Of a stretch of 18,530 nucleotides of DNA, positions 12,821 to 18,530 are shown in pieces. The notes beneath the pieces are model-generated. The model searched no databases. It was not told the DNA's origin and saw only the letters and a program-made list of their open reading frames with translations. Position numbers and translations under genes: made by a program. This stretch comes from Gemmatimonadota bacterium (GTDB taxonomy: Bacteria > Gemmatimonadota > Gemmatimonadetes > Longimicrobiales > Gaopeijiaceae), in the NCBI GenBank assembly GCA_021295835.1, contig JAGWBP010000043.1, positions 1-18,530 of the forward strand, in the 5' to 3' direction. Positions within the stretch are counted from its first letter, which is position 1. The number at the start of each line of letters is the position of its first letter.

Positions 12821-15343
12821 ATGATGCAGGGACTAGGCCGCGCACCGGTCGCCGGGGCGGTCGTTGCAGCTCTCTGGGCGGTGCCGTCGGTGTGCGGTCC
12901 CGGGTCCGGCCCGCAGCTCCCCACGACGATCGCGATCTCGCCCTCCTCGCTGAGCTTCGACGCCCTCTCGGTCACGGCCGGCCTCGGGGCGACGGTCCAC
13001 GACCAGCACGGCGAGGTCATGGCCGACGCGGCCGTCTCCTGGCGCTCCTCGGCGCCATCGGTAGCCACCGTGGATGCCAGCGGGATGGTGCAGTCGGTGG
13101 GAAACGGCGCGGCCTACATCGCGGCAACCGTCGCGGAAGTGCACGACTCGGTCGCGGTCACCGTGGAGCAGCAGGCAGCCGAGGTGATCGTAACGGCCCC
13201 CTCGGATCCCCTCCTCTTCGCGAGCCTGGGCGACACCGCGCGGCTTGCGGCGGAGGTCCTGGACGCCAACGGGCACCCTTTGCCCGACGCCGCAGTCGTA
13301 TGGTCTGCGGGCGACGCAGGGGTCGCCACAGTGGACGCCGAGGGGCTGGTCTCGGCAGTCGGCAACGGCGCGACCGACGTGACCGGGATGTCCGGGCCGG
13401 CGCTCGGATCGGTAGGGGTCGAGGTGGCGCAGCTTCCGACCGTGGTCGAGGTGCGCGCCGAGGCGGAGATGCTCGTCACCGGCGATTCGCTCCTCCTGAC
13501 CGCTGAGGCGCGCGACGCGGGAGGCGCCCCGATCGACAGCGCCACCTTCGAATGGAGCTCGAGCGACGAAGGGATCGCTACGGTCGACTCCGACGGCTGG
13601 GTGCGTGGGGTGGACGAGGGCGATGTGCGGATCACCGCCACTCTGATGGGCGTGAGCGGGTCGGTGGGGCTGACCTTGGTGCTCGCCGACAGGGTCGGCC
13701 TCCTGGCTCTCTACGCGTCGGCTGGCGGCGACGAGTGGGAGGTCGACGACGGGTGGGGAACGGACGCGCCGCTGGGCGACTGGCACGGCGTCGAGGTGGA
13801 CGCGGACGGTCGGGTCGAGTCGCTAGCTCTCGCCCAGAATGGCTTGGTCGGGACCATAGCGCCGGAGATTCGGCGCCTGGACCGAATCCGGGAGCTTCGC
13901 CTGGAGGTCAACGAGCTGGGCGGCGAGATCCCGCCCGAGATCGGCCAACTGGGCGAGCTCGCCTGGCTGGGCCTCTTCGGCAACGACCTCTCCGGCGAGA
14001 TTCCCCCGGAGATCGGCGACCTGAGCAGCCTCCAGGTGCTCGACCTGACGCTGAACTCACTCTCGGGCGAGGTGCCTCCGGAGATCGGAACACTCACCGA
14101 GCTCGAGTACCTGAGCCTCTTCTTCAACGAGCTGACCGGCGAGATTCCCCCCGAGATCGGAGACTTGGGGAAACTTCGCTTCCTGGATCTCTGCTACAAC
14201 AAGCTGACCGGCCCGATACCGGGCGAGATCGGTGACCTGGAGGAGCTCGAGCAGCTCTGGCTCTGCGGCATCGACACCAACCCGGAGGCCGGAAACCGCC
14301 TCTCCGGTACCATTCCCCCGGAGATCGGCGACCTGGCCGAGCTGCGGGTCATGAGCCTCGGGGCGAATCGTCTCACCGGTCCCATTCCCCCCGAGCTGGG
14401 CGGGCTGCCGCTCCTCGACACCCTCGCCATCTACAGCAATCTCCTGACGAGGATCCCCCCGGAACTCGGCGACGCGACGAGCCTCGAGTACCTCGCCGCC
14501 TACGGCAACCGGCTCGAGGGCGAGATTCCCCCGGAGCTCGGGGGCCTCCGCAGCCTTCGGACGCTCCTTCTAGGCCGTGGCTTCACGAGTGGCGACAACA
14601 GCCTGAGCGGCGAAATTCCCCCCGAGCTGGGCGACCTCGAGGAGCTGCGCCGGCTCGATCTGGGCGCCAACGAGCTGAGCGGCGAGATTCCGCCCGAGCT
14701 GGGCGACCTCGAGCTGCTGGAGTTTCTCGAGCTGGGGAGCAACTCGCTGACCGGGGCGATCCCCGAGGAGCTGGGCTCGCTCGCCAGGCTGACCCGCCTG
14801 GCGCTCTGCCCGAACGAGCTCTCGGGCCCGATCCCGCCCGAGCTGGGCGATCTGGGGGAGCTCTACTACCTCTTCCTCTGCTCGAACGGGCTCTCCGGGC
14901 CGCTGCCGGAGGCGCTCGGCGGGCTGACGGAGCTCCGCTTCATGAACTTCGTGAACAACTCCCTGACCGATCCGATGCCAGATTCGATGCTGAATCTGTC
15001 AAACTTGCGGGAGCTCCTCTGGAAATCCAACGATGGGCTCTGCGCACCGCGGACCGAGGAGTTCGAGGAGTGGCTAGACGGGATCGAGTCCTCTTCCGAC
15101 ATCTACTGCGAGGCGGAATCGATGCCAGGAGCCCGCCTGGCGGGGGAAGGCGAAGATGCAGACACGGGAGTCGGATGCACGGCGACGGCGATCGGGGCCA
15201 GGTCGGCCGTTGGACGCTGGAGCCGGAGCGCGACCTGGAGTCTCCTCTCGGACCGCCAGCGCAAACGGCTCGGCCCGGCCGACGGCACCCCCTCTGTCAG
15301 GTCAAGTGTCAACTGTAGTTTACATAATGTAATCTATAGGTGA
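12821..15343 (+). CDS. Large surface protein: three BIG2-like domains plus about 16 LRRs (paralogue of upstream gene)
   Basis: This encodes 840 residues from ATG 12821, one base past the upstream stop (TGA-C-ATG; a second ATG follows at 12824). No ribosome site is visible, so translation is probably coupled. The N-terminus is hydrophobic (APVAGAVVAALWAVPSVCG); C25 could be an anchor, but PSVC is a poor lipobox. Three BIG2-like repeats are followed by the same linker (LLALYASAGGDEWEVDDGW) and about sixteen LRRs. The two long irregular repeats fall at matching places (LWLCGIDTNPEAGNRL and LLLGRGFTSGDNSL). The cap is NDGLCAPRTEEFEEWLDGIESSSDIYC. The last 75 or so residues do not look like part of the domain, and the final codons run through the AT-rich palindrome copy B. 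It is expected to be secreted or surface-attached. Confidence 0.85.
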   Translation: MMQGLGRAPVAGAVVAALWAVPSVCGPGSGPQLPTTIAISPSSLSFDALSVTAGLGATVHDQHGEVMADAAVSWRSSAPSVATVDASGMVQSVGNGAAYIAATVAEVHDSVAVTVEQQAAEVIVTAPSDPLLFASLGDTARLAAEVLDANGHPLPDAAVVWSAGDAGVATVDAEGLVSAVGNGATDVTGMSGPALGSVGVEVAQLPTVVEVRAEAEMLVTGDSLLLTAEARDAGGAPIDSATFEWSSSDEGIATVDSDGWVRGVDEGDVRITATLMGVSGSVGLTLVLADRVGLLALYASAGGDEWEVDDGWGTDAPLGDWHGVEVDADGRVESLALAQNGLVGTIAPEIRRLDRIRELRLEVNELGGEIPPEIGQLGELAWLGLFGNDLSGEIPPEIGDLSSLQVLDLTLNSLSGEVPPEIGTLTELEYLSLFFNELTGEIPPEIGDLGKLRFLDLCYNKLTGPIPGEIGDLEELEQLWLCGIDTNPEAGNRLSGTIPPEIGDLAELRVMSLGANRLTGPIPPELGGLPLLDTLAIYSNLLTRIPPELGDATSLEYLAAYGNRLEGEIPPELGGLRSLRTLLLGRGFTSGDNSLSGEIPPELGDLEELRRLDLGANELSGEIPPELGDLELLEFLELGSNSLTGAIPEELGSLARLTRLALCPNELSGPIPPELGDLGELYYLFLCSNGLSGPLPEALGGLTELRFMNFVNNSLTDPMPDSMLNLSNLRELLWKSNDGLCAPRTEEFEEWLDGIESSSDIYCEAESMPGARLAGEGEDADTGVGCTATAIGARSAVGRWSRSATWSLLSDRQRKRLGPADGTPSVRSSVNCSLHNVIYR
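15308..15339. repeat. AT-rich 27-bp palindrome, copy B (mirror of copy A)
   Basis: Positions 15313-15339 form an imperfect palindrome with arms CTGTAGTTTACAT and ATGTAATCTATAG around one base; 11 of 13 positions pair. Positions 15308-15332 match the reverse complement of 980-1004 at 23 of 25 bases. It lies in the last codons of the second large LRR gene, which converges with imuB. The roles considered are the same as for copy A. Confidence 0.7.
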
Positions 15344-15424
15344 CTCTGGTCCTGGGTCGCCGCTCGACCCGGCTGCTCCAGCACCCGGAACGTCCGGAGG
15401 CCGGTCGGTCCACCTGACGGTTGT

Positions 15425-16993
15425 CTACGCAAAGAGTCCGTGGAGGAACCAGCGGGGGGCCGCCTTGCGCCCCTCCTCCCGGTAGAGCCAGTAGCGTCCG
15501 CCCGCCTCGTCCTCGGCAAGATAGTAGTCTCGGCTCGGGGCCTCCTCGCGCCACCACTCGCACTCCAGGCGTTCGGGGCCTTCGGCTGTGCGCAGCCGAT
15601 GCAGCCGTCCACAGCGACGGAAGGCCAGCGGTGGGCCGTCCGCCACCGGCGTGACCGCCTCGATTGACTCCGGTGGAGAGAGCAGACGTAGCGGACGGCG
15701 GCGGCCGGGCGGCCAGCCGAGACCACGCGAAGCATCCGTCTTCAGCATCCTGCCCCGCCCGACGGCGAGCTCGGGTATCCAGCTCTGGCGTGGCACCGGA
15801 CGTTCGATCCGGCCGAAGCCGAGGCGGTTCCCCAGCCGGTCGAGCAGATCCGCCAGCATCTCCTCGTCCTCGCCGTGACGCTGTCCGGCTACTCTGCCCA
15901 GCCAGTCCGTCTGCGTCTCGCTCAGGGTCTCGACCACTTCCGCGGACAGGACGATCTCGTCGATCCCGAAGCCGGGCCGGAGCTGCTCCAGCTTCTCCTC
16001 GAAGAGCACCCTGAGGGGCCGCTTGCGGCGTAGCGGACGGCTGGTGCCGACCGTCACGGCGGAGTGTGCGCCGTCGACACGACGACAGACCAGATGCAGC
16101 CGCCGCGCGCCCTCGCCAGCGCTGTGCAGCGCCAGGCAAAGGTCGTCCAGAAGGCCGTCCACGGCCGCACGGATGTCTGCCACGGTCGAAATGGGGTCGG
16201 CGAATGCGCGGTGCGCCGTGCGCCGGGGCAGAGGACTTAGAGATGCGATAGGGTCGGCGACGAGGCCGAGAGCCTGCTCCAGCCGCCGCACCGGCTCGGG
16301 GCCGAAGCGACGGGTCAGCTGCGCAGGAGCCATGGCGGCTAGCCGTTCGATCCGTTCCAGTCCGAAGGACGCCAGCTCGCTGGCCGTCTCTGCGGCCAGC
16401 CGCAGGGCGGCGACGGGCAGCCGCGCCAGCGCCCTGCCGATCCCCGACGGACCGGCTCCCGCAGGCACCACGCCGGGGTCTTCGGGGCCGTAGCGCGCCA
16501 GTGCCCACGCCGCGCCGGGGGTGTCGGCGACGGCCAGCCGCGCGGTGAGCCCGAAGTCGCGCAGCGCACTTCGCAGCGAGGCCGTCAGCGCCTCCTCGCC
16601 GCCGAAGAGGCGGGTGCAGCCCGCGATGTCGAGGAGGATCGCATCGGTGCCGTCGGGCATGACGCGCGGGGTGAAGCGGCCAGCCCAGCGCGCGAGGCGC
16701 TCCAGCGCCAGGGCGTCGGCGGCGGGGTCGGCGGGGCGGACGACCACGTCGGGCACGATCGCGCGGCCGTCGGCGAGAGTCATGCCGGGCCCTAGGCCCG
16801 CCCGAACCGCGACCGGGCTGCACGCCTCGATGATCAGGCGATTGCGGCCTTCGCCGACGGTGACGAAGGGGTGGCTCAGCGCCTCGGGGAGCTCCCGACC
16901 GAGACGCTCGGTGGGCCACCAGGGCAGCCATGCCGCCACGATGCGACGGGTCGGCGCTTCGCGCCCGGAGGCGGCGACGGAGTCCGAAGTCAT
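15425..16993 (-). CDS. imuB: ImuB, catalytically inactive Y-family polymerase-like mutasome adaptor
   Basis: This encodes 522 residues from ATG 16993. The N-terminus reads RRIVAAWLPWWPTERLGREL, where active Y-family polymerases have the metal-binding D of a DMDAFF-type motif. The second active-site pair appears as LDIAGCTRLFGGEE (121-134), with the E of the usual DE replaced. Loss of these residues is the hallmark of ImuB. In known systems ImuB binds the sliding clamp and recruits ImuA and DnaE2 to damaged DNA. Palm, thumb and little-finger-like regions are followed by the ImuB-specific tail, ending RYWLYREEGRKAAPRWFLHGLFA (a family-typical WxLHGLFA end). imuA lies 253 bp upstream on the same strand. 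A 14-bp palindrome sits 7 bp ahead of the start codon and no ribosome site is visible. Confidence 0.93.
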   Translation of the reverse strand: MTSDSVAASGREAPTRRIVAAWLPWWPTERLGRELPEALSHPFVTVGEGRNRLIIEACSPVAVRAGLGPGMTLADGRAIVPDVVVRPADPAADALALERLARWAGRFTPRVMPDGTDAILLDIAGCTRLFGGEEALTASLRSALRDFGLTARLAVADTPGAAWALARYGPEDPGVVPAGAGPSGIGRALARLPVAALRLAAETASELASFGLERIERLAAMAPAQLTRRFGPEPVRRLEQALGLVADPIASLSPLPRRTAHRAFADPISTVADIRAAVDGLLDDLCLALHSAGEGARRLHLVCRRVDGAHSAVTVGTSRPLRRKRPLRVLFEEKLEQLRPGFGIDEIVLSAEVVETLSETQTDWLGRVAGQRHGEDEEMLADLLDRLGNRLGFGRIERPVPRQSWIPELAVGRGRMLKTDASRGLGWPPGRRRPLRLLSPPESIEAVTPVADGPPLAFRRCGRLHRLRTAEGPERLECEWWREEAPSRDYYLAEDEAGGRYWLYREEGRKAAPRWFLHGLFA

Positions 16994-17246
16994 GGTTCAC
17001 TAGCCCACGGGCTACCGGTCCACGAGCTGCTGCAGTCCGTCTCCTGCCGTGGGAGGCTTGTCCACGGGCTGCTGGCAGTCCGTGGACAGTCTCGCGCGAG
17101 CACCGAGAGCGGCGAAGCGCTCCGCTGGCAAGGCGCGACGAAGGGTTGGTAGCAGAGCTACCGGCCCGAGGAGCAACGCCGAGCGCAGCGGTCCAGCGGG
17201 GATGCAGCGCCGCTCGAATGCCGTGGGAGGCTTGTCCACGGACTGC
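16994..17246. repeat. Repeat- and hairpin-rich spacer between imuA and imuB
   Basis: A 28-bp repeat occurs at 17045-17072 and 17219-17246 (27 of 28 identical); the second copy touches the imuA stop codon. A related module at 17018-17040 resembles 17060-17083, with one mismatch and one gap. Positions 17060-17087 form a nearly continuous 13-bp palindrome (GTCCACGGGCTGC / GCAGTCCGTGGAC, one G-T pair) with a 2-bp centre. TAGCCC-AC-GGGCTA at 17001-17014 lies just ahead of the imuB ATG. The hairpins could attenuate or process the imuA-imuB transcript, or be a REP-like intergenic repeat. Confidence 0.75.
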
Positions 17247-18137
17247 CTAATCGGCGCGGCGCATTGCGGAGACCGTGGGGCCATCGTGCCTGTCGGTCGT
17301 CGTCCCCGACAGGCACCAGTCGCCATCCGTCCACCGCGCGAGCCACTCCGCCGGCCGGCCGCCACGGCAGTGCAGGAGTTGGACAAGCCACTCTGCGGAG
17401 TGGTCGGCGGACCGATGCGGAAAGGCGGCCTCCTCGCGCCATCCCGTGCGACCACCAGCCTGCCGTGCGCAATTCCCCGCCTGCACGGCAGTCACGCGCC
17501 AGCGGCTGAACGCTGAACGGACGCCGGCGCCGTGCCGCCCTCCAACACAACTGCCGCGCGACAGTGCCAAGCCGAGCACCTCCTTCCCTTCGGCGGCGAG
17601 CATCAGGCGCCGCGAGGCGGCCAGACCGACTCCGCCCGTTTCGGCCACCACCGCGCCCACGGCCGGGCAGCGCAGCGCCTCCTCCATGGCCCAGTGCACA
17701 TCCTCGTCGCGCTTCAGGCTCGAGACGACGAGCAGCCGCCCGGCTCCGACCCCGTAGCGAACCAGGCCGGGCACGTAGAGGTCGCTGTCGCGCGATAGCC
17801 AAAGAAGGGCCGGGCCTGCCCGGTCGTCCTGCGTACCGCGAAGACACCGTGCCAGCAGGACGGCGCAGAATCCGGTGGCGGCCTCGTCCCCCGCCACCTC
17901 GTGTACGCACCCCAGGCGCAGCCCGCCCCCGGGAAGGACGCGATCGATCCCGGCAGCCCCCACGGGCAGGTGCGGCCCCGGGGACGACCCGCCCTCCTCG
18001 ACCCTGCGGATCGTCTCCCGAAGCGATTCGGCGACCGTTCGACGGCGCTGGCGGGTGCCGTCGGCGCGGCAGGTGTGGACCGCCTCGGGGGCGCAGCGCG
18101 GCTGCGGTCGGCGTCGGGTCTTCGGCACGCTGGGCAT
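17247..18137 (-). CDS. imuA: ImuA, RecA-like mutasome partner protein
   Basis: This encodes 296 residues. ATG 18137 is chosen because a strong promoter ends 9 nt upstream; the open frame continues further but overlaps the divergent Smr gene. The RecA-like core is recognisable: LPVGAAGIDRVLPGGGLRLGCVHEV, then ALLWLSRDSDLYVPGLVRYGV, then LLVVSSLKRDEDVHWAMEEAL and GAVVAETGGVGLAASRRLMLAAE. Where RecA has its P-loop GKT, this protein has AGDEAATG (82-89), so ATP binding looks degenerate, as in other ImuA proteins. The C-terminus (LLHCRGGRPAEWLARWTDGDW) is typical of the family. ImuA interacts with ImuB and acts in damage-induced mutagenesis. The basic N-terminal 50 residues (KTRRRPQPRC) are poorly conserved in style. 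Transcription continues towards imuB across a repeat-rich spacer. Confidence 0.9.
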   Translation of the reverse strand: MPSVPKTRRRPQPRCAPEAVHTCRADGTRQRRRTVAESLRETIRRVEEGGSSPGPHLPVGAAGIDRVLPGGGLRLGCVHEVAGDEAATGFCAVLLARCLRGTQDDRAGPALLWLSRDSDLYVPGLVRYGVGAGRLLVVSSLKRDEDVHWAMEEALRCPAVGAVVAETGGVGLAASRRLMLAAEGKEVLGLALSRGSCVGGRHGAGVRSAFSRWRVTAVQAGNCARQAGGRTGWREEAAFPHRSADHSAEWLVQLLHCRGGRPAEWLARWTDGDWCLSGTTTDRHDGPTVSAMRRAD

Positions 18138-18146
18138 GGGCTGGAC

Positions 18147-18175
18147 ACTGTACCGAATAAAACCCGTAATGTCAA
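18147..18175 (-). promoter_or_regulatory. imuA promoter with candidate damage-response operator
   Basis: On the minus strand: a perfect TTGACA (18175-18170), 17 bp, TACAGT (18152-18147), then 9 nt to ATG 18137, giving a leaderless or nearly leaderless mRNA. The spacer region contains TACGGGTTTTATTCGGT (18168-18152), which matches the dnaE2 spacer motif at 12 of 17 positions and ends in the same ATTCGGT. It can be read as TTAC-N7-ATTC (18169-18155). LexA-type control is inferred. Confidence 0.72.
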
Positions 18176-18219
18176 GATTTAGGTGCGGCGCGTGCGCAGG
18201 GTGCGATACGTTGCGAGCC

Positions 18220-18530
18220 ATGAGCCAAGATCCGAAGGCGCGGGGGCGCGACGACTTCGAGCGAGCGATGGCGGGGGTGCGGCGCATCACGGGTGCCGAA
18301 CGGGTGGCCGAGCCCGCGCCCAGGCGAACGTCCGTCGGCGGGGGCGACGGGGTGCCGTCGGGCGGCAGGGGTTCCAGCGGCCGACCACCGGGCATCCGCA
18401 TCGGATCGGTGGCGGGACTCAACCGGCGCCAGGCAGACCGGCTACGTCGCGGCGAGCTGGGCGTCGAGGACTCGCTGGATCTGCACGGGTGCACGCGCAG
18501 GGACGCCGCCCTCCGCGTTGCCGGGTTCAT
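18220..18530 (+). CDS. Smr-domain protein, N-terminal part (cut by window end)
   Basis: From ATG 18220 the frame is open to the window edge (103 codons seen). The first 60 or so residues are polar and low-complexity (GGGDGVPSGGRGSSGRPPG). AGLNRRQADRLRRGELGVEDSLDLHGCTRRDAAL follows, which is the start of an Smr domain; LDLHG is its signature motif. Smr domains are found in MutS2 and stand-alone proteins and are usually nucleases acting on branched DNA or on mRNA. The stand-alone form with a disordered N-terminus fits here. It is divergent from imuA with 82 bp between the two starts. A functional link to mutagenesis is possible, but the context alone does not show it. Confidence 0.8.
   Translation, partial: MSQDPKARGRDDFERAMAGVRRITGAERVAEPAPRRTSVGGGDGVPSGGRGSSGRPPGIRIGSVAGLNRRQADRLRRGELGVEDSLDLHGCTRRDAALRVAGF

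Noticed and set aside
973..15339. Reading the palindromes as dif/Xer sites or integron attC sites
   Set aside because: One arm resembles a XerD arm (TTATGTAAACT), but the other arm does not resemble a XerC arm and the copies are inverted. No attC core motifs, integrase or cassette array are present.
17012..17455. 147-codon minus-strand frame with repeated SVDKPPTA/PVDKPPTA peptides
   Set aside because: The peptide repeat only mirrors the intergenic DNA repeat, and the frame overlaps the 3' end of imuA; no domain is recognisable.

Overview
The window is uniformly high in GC, with strong G/C preference at third codon positions. It carries Gram-negative envelope features: an outer-membrane barrel protein, lipobox lipoproteins and BIG2 plus plant-type leucine-rich-repeat proteins. 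It also encodes the three-part ImuA/ImuB/DnaE2 mutagenesis machinery. This mix suggests a Gemmatimonadota-like or other high-GC Gram-negative bacterium. The phylum is an inference, because there is no rRNA or other marker gene.

Layout. 1-968: probable tail of one gene, then a TorF/Gcw_chp-like barrel protein (+). 973-1004: an AT-rich palindrome. 1020-2245: HAD hydrolase and DinB-family gene, co-directional on the minus strand. 2303-2744: debris of a RelB/DinJ-PIN toxin-antitoxin module (+), which overlaps the 3' end of dnaE2. 2589-5975: dnaE2 (-). 6188-7387: beta-class DNA methyltransferase (+). 7425-8413: HEPN/MNT toxin-antitoxin pair (-) whose MNT subunit carries an N-terminal HicB-like ribbon-helix-helix domain. 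8614-9510: small LRR lipoprotein (-). 9511-9899: a stretch without a supported gene. 9900-10217: small unrecognised ORF (+). 10249-15343: two large tandem BIG2+LRR surface proteins (+). 15308-15339: a mirrored copy of the AT-rich palindrome. 15425-16993: imuB (-). 16994-17246: repeat-rich spacer. 17247-18137: imuA (-). 18220-end: start of an Smr-domain gene (+), divergent from imuA.

How it fits together. imuA, imuB and dnaE2 lie in the classical order on one strand, but about 9.4 kb of accessory genes (methyltransferase, HEPN/MNT, LRR proteins) separates imuB from dnaE2. The imuA and dnaE2 promoter regions share a TTCGGT-type direct-repeat motif in the same place, inside the -35/-10 spacer and 9 nt from -10 to ATG. 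This suggests the separated parts are still co-regulated, probably by the DNA-damage response. The HEPN/MNT pair has its own candidate operator across its start codon. The points most worth following up are the shared imuA/dnaE2 operator, the split cassette, the RHH-MNT fusion with its operator, the mirrored 27-bp palindromes, and the DnaE2 tail read antisense through a dead toxin gene.
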